From Brachypodius melanocephalos (Eukaryota > Chordata > Aves > Passeriformes > Pycnonotidae), in assembly GCA_013398615.1 (NCBI GenBank), contig VZSR01000479.1, forward strand, positions 2,616,740 to 2,680,739: a DNA stretch of 64,000 bases, written 5' to 3'. The position numbers and the translations under genes were made by a program. The notes beneath the pieces were generated by a model. The model saw only the letters and a list, made by a program, of their open reading frames with translations. It had not been told where the DNA came from and searched no databases. Below are positions 36,101-50,900 of the stretch, in pieces (position 1 is the first letter of the stretch; every line of letters begins with the position of its first letter).

Positions 36101-38829
36101 TGCAAGATTAATTTCTTGGCACAGGAAATTAATTTCTTTACCAAATTTATGAGTAAATGGAGACTTTTCCTTGAGGATAAGAGGCAGGAGGGAGATTAGT
36201 GTATTTCCCTCATGTGAAAAATAAGGAAAAACATAACAAATCACTTACAAAAATACTAAAAAAAGTCAAATAGATTTAAAAGCCTGTGACTTAATCTTGC
36301 TTTCAAGAACTTTGAAAGTGGAAAGGGCCCTCCTCAAACTCTTTATTTGGAATGAGTTAAGATGGGTAACACTGTAGTTTTTTGGGCACTTGCAGGATAA
36401 ACCTCAGGCACCCGTATTTGGAGAGGGCAGTTGTTACCTACCAGGGATAGCTGCCACCTTTAGGATAAAAATTCTTTTGGTGATAGCGAATGTAATCTCA
36501 GATTTTGCTATATTGTGAACTGGTGGGCACTGGTTTCCTCCTGCCAGCTGTGTGTTGTAGTCAGCTGAAATAACAGCTCAACGCACAAAGCTCTTACAGC
36601 AACACGTGGAGGCAAAGGACACAGGAGCTCAAATACTGCAGCTCTGGAAAATGTGTAGAAGGAGATTTTTTCTCCCTGAAAATTAGACTCAGTCATTAAA
36701 ATGTGATCCCATAATGTCTTTCAATCAGGTTTGCAGATCTGGAGCTAGTGCTGTATATTCCATGAAAAACAAGTGCAGCTCTCAGTTAATTGTCAATGAG
36801 TCTGTTCAAGCACCATCGTGTGGATTTTGTAAAGTGCTTTGATGTATTCAGCTTGGCAAATGCTAAACACATCCAAAAGGCTTAGAGAAGGCATGACAAC
36901 AATCAATACCTTTTCCTGATGTTTCCATTTGTGGTTCCATAACAATACTTTAAAAGCAATACCTGCATTACACTGCAGAGGGTTTGCCTGAGTCAGGGCA
37001 GGCATTATATTAAATATCATACAAACATGAACTGCTATTGAAGAGATTCTCAGTCTGTGAAAAAGGAGTTATCACTGTGTTTTCAACCGAGTGGTTAATT
37101 AATTTTTCTCCCAGTATTTAGGAAATCTGTAAGAGGCAGGATCTGAGTTCAGTTGTGCTTTGCTGTCATGATCTGAAGCCCCAGTGCTGGTGTGTGTTTG
37201 CACATATTGAAGATGGTCTGCAGGAGGATCCCTTGTACAAAGTGAAATTCAGCGTAAATAAAAGCCTACACTTGGTGAGATTCAATACTGCAGCTGATTA
37301 CACCCCCACGTTGTATCTGCTTTGTGGACTCTTAATCCTTATAAAAACTCTAAAAATTGCACAAATAATGTTCACTTTGAGAAAAAGCCACTCTTTCCAT
37401 TTCAAACCTCCTACCCTATGCCAGACAACACAGTGTATTCTTATAAAAGTAAATATACTTGTACATTTAATGCCAACCAGGGTTCATTTTCTTGGTTTCA
37501 TTAGTATTTTCCCATTACTTTTTTCTTTCTTTTTTTTTTTCTTTATTTGGCAAGGCACCAAAATGTGGGGATTTTTCTCAATGAGGCAGAAATAGCATGA
37601 GACAGATGCACTGACCATGTGAGTGCAAAGGGGATGATTTTGCTAATGAAAGATAATGTACTTGAGAAAAAAAAAGACTATTTGAATAATGGGAATAGCA
37701 AATGTTTTGGCAATGTTCCCTTGCAAGCATACCTGTGTCTGTTCAGAGATTACTTCCCAGGAAACAACATTACCAGCTGGCTGAGACAGTTATGAAAATA
37801 GCATTTAAAATCCTGGGCAACCTGCACATGGAGCCATGTGGTGTGTGGGTTTATGCATTATCCCCAGTGTTGTAGGAAAAGTTGATAATTTTATGGTTTC
37901 TCCAAATCTTAGAGCTGTTTAATCCTGACCCCAGTGAACCTTTTAGCTTCAGTACACAACCCAGCTGGAGAAGTCATGCACGGTTTAAAACAGTTTTGTG
38001 AGAGAAAATATCAGTAAGGTCCAATGATATTCAGGCTGTAGGTTGTGAACCCCTGATGGTCCAAAGTGTAAATGTGAAACTTGTAAGTTTATTACCACTT
38101 GACCAATCCAGTCAGTCAGGAGTTCATTATCAGTTAGGAATTAGCAAACTCTAGATTTGCTTTGAAGCAGCAGCATAATAACATCAATATAAGCCAGATT
38201 ATCAGTCTCTTTTAATACAGATAGTAAATTGTTTCAGATATATTAGTATTTGTACTAATAGAAGCAGTTTTATATCTTGATGTGTAAGAAAAGTGTGATT
38301 TTTCTAGAAAGTCTGACAACTGAGAACTTGCCATTCACTTGAAAGTCATGTCACTCTTTTATTTGCTTATTTGTGGTCACTTTTGTGTAACGGAATGAGC
38401 AATGAATAATTATTATTGAGACACGCTAAATTTTTTCAATTATTTATGAATCTGCTAAATATATTTTTATGGAGAAGGGATTTACCATGCCCTTCCTAAA
38501 AAAGAAGATAGAAATCTTCTATCATAAATAAATTTACAGGATGTTGAGCACTGGGAGGCAGCAGGGGAACCTCAGCCCCTTCCCCTCCTAGCAGTAGAGC
38601 AGCTTTGGTATCTTTTTTTTTTTTTTAATATGAGAAGATGTTAAACTTCTTGATTTTGTCTCTAATATGTATATATACATCTGTTTGCTTTCCTGTATTC
38701 CCATTGAAGTATATAACCCTGTGTATGGTATTATCACCACTTCTGAATTGCTTTCAAACTGTGTGTGTGAGCAACATCCTAGAATGTCTCCAGGTATAAG
38801 CACATAAACCATTTACAAATTTACACTTA

Positions 38830-38870
38830 TTCTAATATAATGGGACTAATATAATTCTAATATAATGGGA
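38830..38870. repeat. Short tandem duplication, 25-bp period
   Basis: The 16-mer TTCTAATATAATGGGA occurs at 38830-38845 and again at 38855-38870, separated by CTAATATAA. It looks like a slippage product of an AT-rich unit. Confidence 0.85.
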
Positions 38871-41800
38871 TATGGAAAAGGGACAGAAGATGTTTTCAAT
38901 AAAAGGCAGCTGGACAGATTAGTGAGCATAAAGCTGAAGCAACAATCAATAAATATCTGGCAAAGTCTTTCTTAGGTGAGAGATTGAACCTCTTATGAAA
39001 GTATTTTCTTTGTGCGTTTTCTAGAGCATACTGTGATTTTACAATGCTAAAGCAAAGGTAATAAGCTTATTGACACTGGGTGCAGCGTATTCCACACATA
39101 AACATGGATGGTGAATGAGAATAATTTAAAAAAAGAAAAAAAAAACAAACATGCAAACTCTCAAGGGATCTCCCACACACAGCTTTTTTGCTTTTCACTT
39201 AAAGACAAAATGTGCAGCAATTTCAGATTTTACATTTTTCACTCTTTCTCTGTCTACCTTTTGTACCCCCTTTTTCAAAGCATGCAGTTCCCACTGCAGA
39301 ACAGGAACCTCATGGAGTCACTGAGCAAAGCAACAGTCATGAAAAGCCTGTTAAACCTTGCAGTCCTCCTGTTGCAAAGAAAATTTGAGGAAACTTGGCC
39401 AGAACAGTCAAAAAAGCGGTGAGGATTTGGAACAGTTTGCAGAGTTATAAATAATTACCAAAATCAAACAGAAAAGGCTGTACAAGTGACAGGAGAAATC
39501 GAGTCTTGTTCACAAGTATTGAAGTTAGTCCTTGTTGAGGTTTGGCAGTAAAATGCTGCACCATCTTCTGTCCTGCTGTGACATGCTCTGGTGAAGGCTT
39601 CAGTGAAGACAGCTATGTGGATAAATGCATCACTGCCATATTTCACTGCTTGTCAAGCATGTTTCCAGGGATGTTTCAGAGACTTAGATTCAGCTGGCAC
39701 ATAGATGCAATTAAGAGCTCCTTCTCTTATAGGTGCTACAAGCCTCCTCTTTTTCTAGTCATCAAAATAGTTCCCTTTCCCATATTCTATTTCATTAACA
39801 AAAGTCAGTCCAAGTGTTCTTTTTTATTCAATGCTCAAAGAAACCTCACAGTTTAGTGTAATTGTTGAACTGTGTGTTCTACCATTTGTGCTGCTCTAAC
39901 AACAGATTTATTGTTTATGACAGTCTTGTGAGGTTTTCATTAGATCAACTCAAACTTCTTAGCACGCAAACCTTTCTCATATTTCTGTCATTCTCATTTC
40001 TGTTATCATCCGTGGACAGGAAGGGAAAATGGGGCCACATTCCAGAATGTCATTTGTGTTAAAGCAGAGGTTTCTGCATATAAACAGGATCCAGCTTCCC
40101 TGCAGACAAACTTGAGGTCTGGATAAATAACACCCTTCTTAAAGCATGATGTATAAATCTGTCTCTTCTGTCTTTTTGCTGTGATACTTCCAGATAGCGA
40201 AGCACCTTTTCTCTTTCCAAAGTAGGTCTTGTCTCTCTTTTTCCTACCCTGTAGAGTTATTCTCCTGTCATTGCACCTGACAAGCTGCTCCCAGCTCCCT
40301 TGGTTCCAGGCACTTCTCTCCCAGGACATGTTAGCAGCAGCAGAGCCTGTGTGTTTGAACCTCCAGCTCGTGTTGAGCTGATCCCTTCACCCCAAACCCC
40401 ACCCTGTGCTCACTCCCCTGGGTGTGGGGGCAGGATTTTCCCCAGTGCACACCAAAGGTCACCTCCACACAACTCTGAGTTTGCTGCCAGCCCAATATCA
40501 ACATCTCCCAGACACGCAGAGTGGTTCTGATGGATATGCACTCACACATTGTAAGTTGCTGTCGGAACTTTAGGTTATGATTTGACTCTGACAATTCTTG
40601 TAAAATCTTAGATTTACTGGAATTTTTTGGGTTATCTTAATCCATCTAAAAAGATCAACATTCTTATAAGATGTATTTTTTTTCCTGTGTTACTAACTTA
40701 CTGGAAAATATATCAAGTTTGTTCTTAAAAAAATCACAGAAAAGAAAACATTAAGATTTTATTTTTAGTGTGTATTTAAATATTTTTTACAGCATTTTTG
40801 CTTATATATCAGTCTAAAGCACAAATAGAAGAATAAAACCTGTTGATATAAAAGTATAATACCAGCACTGGTAAAGTCTTTCAAATGAATAACCACATAT
40901 TGCTTTCTTCTTTCTCAAGTAACTTTTTGAAGAGTAGGAAATTATTCACCTGACACAAACTAAGGAGTATAGTCAGTTGCAAGTAGTTTTGAAATTTCAG
41001 GATAAAATATACTGGAATATACTGTTGGCTTCAGTATTATACAAGAGCAATTTCTACCTCAAAACAGTCACTTGAAATTTTTCTGCCTATTCCTTAATAA
41101 TGTATTTTGCAACATAAGCCTTAGCCAAGTGTTCAGGTTACTGCTGGAACTGTCCTAAGTCTTATAAACAAGAGGATGGAGCTTTCATTTTCCTCTTTCC
41201 TTCATTTCTTCCCATAATTCTGCCTTTTTAGCTCTACAGAAGAGCTTCCTGTTCACAAACCTCCTATAGAAAATGAGAGACTAAAATAAGTGAAAAATAA
41301 TCAGTCCCTTCATTTCAGTTCCACAGAGCTTCCAACTCAGAGTGAAAGGAGCCCAGACAATGAGAGAACACACCTGGGTCACTTCTGCCTGCAGCACAAA
41401 GGGAAAAGTTGTGGTCAGCAGGAAACTACAAACTCTGCTGTCTTCAAATTAGCTGGACTTGAATGGATTTTCAGAGAGATGAAAAAGGCCACAAAAGTCA
41501 AAAGTGCACATTGGAACACTGTGACATAGGAAGGCCAGTGGTGCACTGGAATCCTTGTCACTACCAATATGAGAGTGAATCAATAAGAAAATTACAGGGA
41601 TGAATTTATTTTGAAATGTAGATTTCCAAAGGTTTGCTACTCTAGATTTTATTACAGAATGCTGCACGTTCAGGTGTTTCAGTTATTCCAGTAATTTCCT
41701 GGTTTACTTATCCTTGCACAATAAGCAATTAAAAGAATTGCTGTATCTAATACTTCTAATCTGATTTCATTTTGAATGCAGATAATCAAAGGTGCTCCAC

Positions 41801-44681
41801 ATGCCCCTCTCTGGCCTCTCAGGCAGAGGCATTCTTTTCTAAACCCTTTCTTTCTCAAGATGAGTTACATTTCAGAAGGCATTTTAACAAGAAATGCAGC
41901 CTGAGATGCTAAAAGTAACACAATGTTCAGCACTGATGTTTTTGCAAAGGAGAGAGCAGAGCTGAGGCTGCTCCCTTTTGTAGGATTGTCATTTCCAGTC
42001 TGTCTGCTGCCCTAAAATGACACTTTTAAAACTGATGAAGTTGTCAAAAGTTTGTGAGATTTTTTGAAGGTTGCTTAAAAATTGAATCTATCTCAGTAGA
42101 AAACCTGCAGCCTGTCCCAGCCACTGAAGGATGTGAAAATGAAGAGAAGTTATGCACTGAAAACAGAAGATGCAATGTTGCAAACACAAAGCATCTCAAG
42201 TTAGTCCTGGAGGCACCTCGTATTATTATATTTTTTAAATTACAATGATGTTTGACCTGCTGCTGTTTTTAATGTTTATAAAGTATTAGAACTTTATTGA
42301 CATCAGTTCCTGGTGCTCTCTTAGTTTTCCATCCTCTGCATCTGTGGCGCTTCATTTCTGCCTTGTTTCCATGCTGAGCTGAGTTCTTGCTGAATCTTGG
42401 CTCACTGGAATGATGCAACAAGCTCTGATTGACTTCAGTGAATTGTACAGGCTGATGGAAGGACACAGTTCCTTGGGGAAGACACACACTGTGTTTCAAC
42501 CTCATTTAAGGAAAATATTTTGGTTTTCACATCCTTTTTCAAAAACAAGTCGTTCTGCAAAATGAAACCTGTTTTTCAATGCCTCTGTGACCTTATCTTT
42601 GTATGTTCCATCACTCTCTGATGTCTAATAAAATGAAAGCTTCTGTTTAAATGTTTCACTGTATCAGGCACTCCTCTTGTCTGATGTCAATGCAGATCCT
42701 TTCTTGAGTTTCAGCCTTTGGAAGGGGAATTTGAATATTTTCTCTCCTCTACATGGCTACTTATTTTAGTAAATCATGAGGAAGTTACTAGCTTTAGGAC
42801 TTATATTGCTATTTGAAAACAGCTAACAGGATCATAAGAAGGCAACTCATAGACATTCACAAAGGCATTATGATGACATAAGCCTTCCTGACTTGGAAAA
42901 GTAGATAGAAAATGCTTCTCAGAGGGAGGAAAATTTCTAATGTCTGGTGTCTCAGATATTGACAGAGAATTTATCCACACAATACTGTTAATACCAGCCA
43001 AAGGGGGAACCGGGAATTATTTTAAAACACGGAGCTGAGAAGTGACAGCAAATCTATAAACTGTGATTTTACATATTGAAGTTTTCTGGAGCTAAAGCTA
43101 CTGTGTGGGTGGAATCAGTATGTGGGGAAGTCTGTAAGCAGGAATTGTAGAGATGAAGGTTTTTTGACTCTTCCAGTGCAGTGATTTTTACAGATGAGTA
43201 CTTCCGAAAGTGCTTTGTAGGAAAAAGGAGTTGCATTAAAGAGAAAAAGTATACGAGCTATATATAAATGTTTGTGCTCAAAAGGAGAAAGGGTGTACCC
43301 AGAGTGTTTGGGGACTGTTGGTTCTGAAAGGCTCTGGATGCTGTTTTAAATCTTTAACAGCCTTTGGGGGATCTCAGTGAAGTGGCCTTTGCTTTCCCTT
43401 GTGTGGTTAACAGAAGGAGGAAAAAGATTTAAAAAGTGAAAGAATTATGGACAGAAGTTGAGCTCTAAAAAGTCAGACTTTCCTTCCATGTCTTTCTTTC
43501 AGGTGGTTTTCTCAGGTGGAATTAGTGTTGTTATTTGCATTTCAAAGGCAAAAGACCCTGACTTACAGGGTAAATCAGCAGGAGAGCTGGGGATAATACA
43601 AAGATCTGTTTTGTCTAATGTCCTTTAGCTATCACTATACACAAAATATCTGACCGCCATATGCTATTAAATGTAAGAAAAAAAAAAGATGTTTGAAAGA
43701 GGCATGTTAGAAATTGCTAACTGAATTTTGCTAAAATTTGAAGACTTCAAATAGAAAGGATGGCTGAAATCAAAGACAGGCTGACAGTAAGAGAATCCAA
43801 ACTTTTTTTTCTTTTTTTTTCCTTCTCTGTAAAGTCTAAATGTTCTATGAGAAGATACTATCATGCTTCTCCAGAGTAGCTGCTTTCCATCACCATCAAG
43901 TTCTTTTTCTGTCCTACAAACCAGCTCTATCACATACCCTGTCCTTTTATTACCAGTGAAGATCCTGATAAAACAACAATTGCAGATGTTGTAGAGCAAA
44001 TATTGACTATTTATTTTTTTTGCTTCTTATGTATTTTCTGATTGTCCCAATTACTGCCTCCAATTTATTCTACTAAAATGATATTTAAATTTTTCTTGCA
44101 TTAGTAATACTGAATTTCAGAAGTAGCTTTTAAGAAGATTAAAAATACTCAAGTAATGAATATAGTCATAATGTCCTAGGGAACAAGGAAAAGACAAATT
44201 ATTAGAGCAAGAAATAAAAAGAAAAATATTAGCAAGGTAAGGACATTTTAGAGAGAATAACAACAAAGCAATTATGGCACCAGCATGAAGCCAGGAGACA
44301 GCCCGTGTTTCCATGCTATCAGCTCTGTAGAACCAAATTGTCACAAATATTGACATATAAAATGTTCTGGTCATTCAGTCCAGAAAGTTTGTGAAGACAT
44401 CCACTAAATAGTTATTCTCTGTTTGCTGGGTTTGTGGGGTTTTTGATAAAAAGCCTAAATAATCCTTTGCTAATACCTCTGTGGCTCTAGAACAATTCAA
44501 AATTTACTTGGTTTTTTAAAGTGTTTTGGGTTTAATTTAGCTGAGCATTCAAGAGAAACTTCAATCCTTAAATAATTCATGAGTTGTTATAAAATGTTAA
44601 TTGATCCAGTTGAAAGCAGAAGAGGAAATATTCAAAATTACTTAGTAGATAATTCTGGGAGTACTGTTTTCCTTAAGTTTT

Positions 44682-44712
44682 AAAAAAAAAAAAAAAAAAG
44701 GAAAAAAAAAAG
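44682..44712 (+). repeat. A-rich tract (A18-GG-A11)
   Basis: Eighteen A, two G, eleven A. No retroposon body is recognisable upstream and no flanking duplication was seen; simple expansion is the default reading. Confidence 0.9.
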
Positions 44713-47700
44713 GCCTGGCATGTTACTGAAGCTGTAGTTCCAATACCCCTTGCAGTTCTCTGTGTTCATGCTGGGTACACTCCAGACCCATAAGAAAACC
44801 ATTCTGTGTTCACACAGCTGTTGTCAAACTCGGTAAGCGCTATTCTGCTTCAAATTGTTTTGGAGAAAAGGGAAGATAGCATTCATGAAGAGCAGATAAA
44901 ATACAATGAATTGTGGCACTGTTCAGAGCAGCACAAGCAGGCACAGGCTGCACAGTCAGTCCACATTTGTCTTGTAATGTCAGCTCTTCACAGCTCTGGT
45001 CTATAAAGCTTTAATTGAGTCAGCTGCTGTCTGTTGGAGGTGGAGGAAGCTCTTTGCATAGGATGGAAAAGCTGCTGTATCCAAAAACACCCTTACAACA
45101 AGGCATTGCATCCTGCTAATTCAGAGTGAACCTGCAGCAAGTTTCCAAAATTTTATCTGCAACTTTTATTAATCCAGAGTTTTCTTAATTAAATAAACTC
45201 TCTTTTAGTCATCCATAGACAACCTTTTGCAGGCACCAAGGCAGAATTTGCTAAACTGCATCAGGCAGTAAAATGGAAGATGGTGTGCACCCAGGATGTT
45301 TTATGAATAAAAAACTTTCCTTTGCTGGTGTGGGCAGTGAAAACAACAGTGCCTTCCAATGAGGTTTAAAGAGCCATTTTTCTAAAAATAATGAAAGTAA
45401 AAGTGAAGAATTTATTGTGTTGCATCAGGGGCTGCCTTACCTTGTTTAGATAGCTCAGAAGCCCTGGGAAAGGCCACTGCCAAAAGGCCAAGCAGACAGA
45501 TGGGGGCTCAGAGAGAAGAACATAAGAAGATGTAAAACATAGATGCCTTCCTCAGATTGGCTGCTTGGCTCCTTATGACTGGTAGCAATTGTAGTTTAAG
45601 CATAGCAGCACAAATCTTGCTGTAATAATGGTTACTCCTCACAGACCCTTCCATTGAACCCAAGAAGAAAATCTTCCCCCTCTGCCTGGTTTGGTGGCTG
45701 CCTTCCATACCCCTGCCATACATGCAGTGCACAACTGAATATTCACAAATAAGAATAATTCAGTGAACTTTCCTCCTTTCCTTTCAAATGTAGCTGAATG
45801 ACCTCTAAGGATCTCTGGCAGAGATTGTAACCTTTTCTAGCCAGCACCTCCACTGCTGATTGTCTCCAATAATGCTAGCTAAGAACACTGGCAGTATCTA
45901 TTAGACACCACTGCAGCCAACTGAAATAACTCTTCCCATTTGGCCAGTGGGCACGTTTTAGCTGTGTTTTGCTTAGACTGTTATTTTGCAGTCTGGTGAC
46001 ATATTGCCAGGGTCAGCACGAGGGAAAACAGACACAGATCTTTCACATTTAGCCTTATCAAGTGCTCAGTTTTTAGCAACCTCTTCTCAAGAAAAAGCTG
46101 CCACTTGACAGCTTTGGCTGGTTTGCTCCATGTTATGAATGGAAATAGCCACAGCATCACCTCTGCTTTGAAATTCCTTGGAGTGCTCCTTGTTTTATGC
46201 TACAGGGCTTGCAGAGTTAGGTGTAATCGCAGTACTCAATGCTGCAGGGTGACAATTTGCACCATAAATCTTTTTCTCTGGGAGCAGGAAGGTTTTGAAC
46301 AACCAAATGCCATGGTTGTGTTGAGTTGCAAGTGTGGGAGGATGATGGCAGTTCCTGCTCTAGCAGCCCTCCAGCATCATATGGCATTTAGCACCACAGT
46401 CTTTGTTAAGCCTTTCACTAGCTGCTTTCTGCATATTTACATAAACACTTCAAAATTGTGAAACAGACCTGTTTGTCTTATTTCTGTCCACATGTTTCTC
46501 CTATATCTGGGTGTCATTTTTCTATCACTGTTTTGGTATTCAGAATTCTCAATTTTCATGTCTAAGTTTATCAAAATCACTGAAAACCATTCAAGAGGAG
46601 TATTACATCAGCTTCTATTTTAGGTCAGCTATCATTGTTGATTTGGGACGAAGTTACATACTCCTGAACAACTTCCATTTTGTCAGGAGCACGTTAGGAG
46701 AGAGTCCACGGGGTCAGTGCAGCCTTCATCTCTAGGCAGCTTTACACTGCTCTCCATCCCACTAATTTCCATTCTCTTCCACACAGAAACAAGCTCATTA
46801 CTCTGCTGCACCTCTCTCTGCCCCTCAGAGGAGTTAATTGAGGCAGTGGCTCAGTGTCTGTGCTGTTAACAGTCAGGAACAGGTGAAAGGGAACTGCTCG
46901 ATAAGGATCCTGCATTACTGAGAGTGAGGAAAGCCTGCGTGATTTACATGGAGATACAACACCAGCCTGCCTTCAGACCTGCAGGCTCTGTGGAAATTGA
47001 TCCTTGCAAAACAAGTGAACCTAGCCCTTTCCTTCATGCTGTTGATTCATATATTTTCAACAGTTTTGTGCCTGAAACTTGCTGGTCTCAAATATTTTTT
47101 GTAGAGGATTAAAGAGTTTGATAATTTCCTATTATGAAAACAGAGTGGATCCCCTTCTCATACAGGAATGGTTTTATGGTTCTAGCCTTTAGGGAAGGGC
47201 AATGCAATCTTACTTTAATCCTGAAATACTCCCAAAGAACATGATACTAAATTAAAAGCTTCCCCACAGTTTATAATGGGGATAAAAGGGGTAATATGTG
47301 GCAGACAGGATCAAGCATAACACTAAAATTGCAAGGCAAAGATATTGGGAACCCAAAGAAATGATAACACCAACCATTAACAATTCTTGTCAGCTGCAAT
47401 CAGTGTGCTATTGAATTCACCCACTATTTTTTGGAGGGTCTACTCTGACAGATAATTCTAGACTAATCACACAGACTGATCTCTTCATAAAATTAATTAT
47501 CTAAACAATAAGATATATCAGATTTAGATGGAACTCTGCATTAGGTTAATGAGACAAGAGACTTTGGGGATTAACAACAATATTTGTGAGATGGATGCAG
47601 AGCTCATTTGACCAAGCACTGCATCAAGAGCAAAACCCAAGGCTGAGCTCCTGGACCTGTTCAGGAATTGATGTGGGAACCACTAAACAGAATGAATGAG

Positions 47701-47897
47701 AATTTCCCTATGACAGAAAAATGATATTGTTAAAAATGAATGTAAAATATTTGTTCACTTCAAAATTGTCTCTGGTTTCATTCATCCTCTCTGTTCCATA
47801 TGTTATGATACATATACAAATTTATTTATCTATAAGCTTTCTAGTTTTGTTTTACATCAACTTATACAAGAGAGTAATTTACTCTTCTGTTGTCCAG

Positions 47898-47969
47898 AAT
47901 TTGATATCAGTCAGAACAAAAGAGAGGAGGAGACAAAGAATGAGCAGGAGAATAAGTGAGAGAGACTGG
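47898..47969 (+). other. Candidate 72-nt exon, unidentified
   Basis: The segment follows a pyrimidine-rich acceptor (TTTACTCTTCTGTTGTCCAG) and precedes a near-consensus donor (CTGG|GTAAGTT). One frame is open throughout: 24 codons, very Arg-rich (ERRRQRMSRRISERDW). Length is a multiple of three. It lies upstream of, and in the same strand as, the exons at 53.9-55.1 kb and could be a 5' exon of that gene or of a non-coding transcript. Purine-rich sequence between chance splice words is common, so confidence is low. Confidence 0.2.
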
Positions 47970-50900
47970 GTAAGTTAAACAGAAATAACTGAAATAAGAA
48001 ATACAATTGCACTGCATGCATAATCCAGGGGCTTAATGTGACCAGTTATGGTTTCCTTTCCTTCATTTAAAACCCTTAAGTGCTATTTTGTGCTAAGAAT
48101 TGTGACTTTTTTTCCAATTGCAAACCGATGGATATATGGATAAAATAACTCGTGTCTGAAGCAGATCAGTGACATGAGCATATTGGTTAAGTCAATTCAT
48201 CTCATGGTTAATTTCTGATTTCTTGATTTACTTTCCCAGTTCATTCCTCTTTAAAATATGCCACCTGGAGCAGATCCAGCTGTCATTCTGTTCAAACATG
48301 TAAAAGTCAGACATTTCCCATGGTGAAGTTCTGCAGTTGTGTTCAATTTTATTTACTAACTCAACTAAAGTTTTAGAAAACAGTTTGTATCCTATCAACA
48401 TCCTATGTAAAATACAACCCATTGAGCTGAAAATGAGAAACAAATTCATAGCTATTCCTCTATCTTCACATATTTTACCTAATCTTCTCAGGCTTCAGTT
48501 CAATTTCCAGCAATAATGCTTTCTGTATGTGCTTGTGCTTACTAATATTGCTTTTTTTTACATCAGAATGCCAGTCTGCCATATCTTGATCTATGTGTTG
48601 GTGTTATTTATATTCATTTGCTGAACGATTTTGGGTCTGACTAGGTTGGCTTGATTTTCTTGGTATGTATATTTTGAAATGTAATTTATTCATCAGCAAA
48701 CTGCAAATTATTTCAGTACAGCAGTTCTTACTTGAGAACAACATGTATAGAAAGAGACTGGAATAAAAAAAAAATACACATTTTATGGTTTTAACTGTAC
48801 AATGAGCACAGATCATCTGCTTTTAATACTGGAAATCAGTGCTTGGCACTTACTCTCGAAAAGGATTCATATAAATTACTGGAAAAAGATCTGGAGACTT
48901 TCTAGCACATTGTGAAAATTTAATAATGCTTACTCTCATTGTTGATTTCCAGGTATTATAACATTAATCTTTAAGCCATAGAACTGCTCTATTTTTATTT
49001 TACACGTCTTCAAATGTCTGGCTGATGTCACTGAAAAACCTTGGATTTAAACCTTGGCATGCTCAGAGGCAGATGTGGCTTCTCTGCCCATTGAACATTA
49101 GTGTTAAGAAACCAAAGCTTACAGTAATCTTGTTATGGGGCTAAAAAGGCATTTCTGAGGACTGGCAGTCTGGGTATGCTTTTAAGAATTCATCAGTAAG
49201 GTTTTTGGACATCTTGGACCACATGCTTGAAAGTGATTCTGTGCAGGCAGATAAAGAGAGAGCAGCAGGGGTCACCCAAACTTTAAGATCTGGTTTTGAT
49301 AGAAGCTTTAAACAATAGAAAGAAAGGGATGAGAAAGAGAAAGCACTTCTTGGGGGAAAAAAAAATTGATAAAAAAGAAGAAATTGTTTAGAAAAAAGCA
49401 GCCTCATTCTTGAGGTGTTCTGTAGACCGTGTTGTGGTTTTCTGTAGTTATTGCTCTTTTCCATTCATTGGATAGTGACAATTCTGATTTTTGCACTTCC
49501 TCTCCCTCTGAGATGCAGCAAAATTCTCCTGCACTGACAGCCTTTGGAATGAACAGCGTTCAGGAGACAGCTGAAAGCAGTGGCAGTTATTTTTTAATAA
49601 TATATGACTTTAATATTTCTGGTTTGCTGTTTGCTTCCTGTTTTCAGCACCCTTTTACAATGTGGGGAGCTCTTGGCCCATCTCAATGTTTATTTCTTGA
49701 GCAGTGGCTTTCTTGGCTACATAAACAATTTCACTTCAACCTTCACCTGGTTTGAAACAGTGGGTTTAAATGCACTTTTAAACGGTTTGATGTCTGTGTA
49801 ATGGAAACACCTTTCACTATAATAGATGACAAGTCCTGGGAGATTATTAAAATGCTGTAGTAAAATTTTGCACTTAGGTATAGTTTACCCCTATGCCCAT
49901 AATACATTGGAAAACTGTCCAAGCAGAATTACAGTTCCTTGTTGATAAAAAGATCTTTTGGTAGGAAAAATGATAATAGCTTTGCGAAGCAAAAGGACTT
50001 GTGCTGCAAAAAAAACCCTACAGAAATATTAATAGCAGAAATTCTGGTGACAGAATTTTTTCTGGTGACTCAGGAGTATCAAATAAACTTTTGCCATGCA
50101 AAAGATTTTTATGTAATCAAAATTTTCTGAAGTGGATCGCAGTACTGTATTTCTATAATGGTATTATACATCTACTCCAGTGTAAGCAAAGTTTTATTTA
50201 GTTCAAGGAAATTCTTAGCAAAATGAGTAGCATGGCTCTTCTTTCTGACATTTAATTTATGGGAGATAGCATGGAGCCTGACAGTACAAAATGAGCTTAC
50301 AGTCCAGGAATGCTCAGGTTCTGGATGACCTTCATTTGCAGAAGCAATCATTCCCTAACTTGTGTTATTCATTGTTTTCCCCTGGGTATGGAAGCTTAGT
50401 GGACAATCTCAAATGTTAACTGGATGTAACCTGCTGATTTGGAGACTTGTAGTGTTTGCTGAACATCAAGCAAACCCTCATGGGTTTCTTTAGTTATATC
50501 AAAAAATCACTTTGTATTCCTGTCCATTGCAGCATCTGCAAATTGCTTAGTGGAAAATATTTTGTTAGAAACTGCTTAGAACACGACCTACTGTTTCTCT
50601 TTTGCCCCATGTTTATTCCCTGAATTTCAGTTTCATGAAGGGTCAGTGACTTTTTGAAGCTTGTTGTGACAGCCCCTGTGGAAGGCAGAGCTCTGGGATT
50701 CTGCCCATCTAAAGATCTCTGTGAGAGCAAGAATTTATTTATAAAATGTTCCTGGTTTCCAAAATACCCTACCAATTGATGGAACAGCATTAATAACAGG
50801 CACATCTCCTTTCCTCTGTCCTTCCAAAAGGACAGGTGATTCAGGAGGCTCAGACTGCTCCTCTCTGCAGAGCAGCTCCTGTCTCAGTCACAGAACTGCT

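Noticed and set aside
40180..40330. Minus-strand CR1 5'-type sequence around 'gggagctggga' and 'tgacaggag'
   Set aside because: Isolated words match but order and spacing do not continue; not enough for a call.
41290..41529. Plus-strand 79-codon frame after a TTCATTTCAG acceptor-like site
   Set aside because: No donor, no family resemblance, and no phase-matched partner exon nearby.
45442..45490. Minus-strand donor AAG|GTAAGG with short upstream exon
   Set aside because: Two competing acceptors, no coding support, no partner exon.
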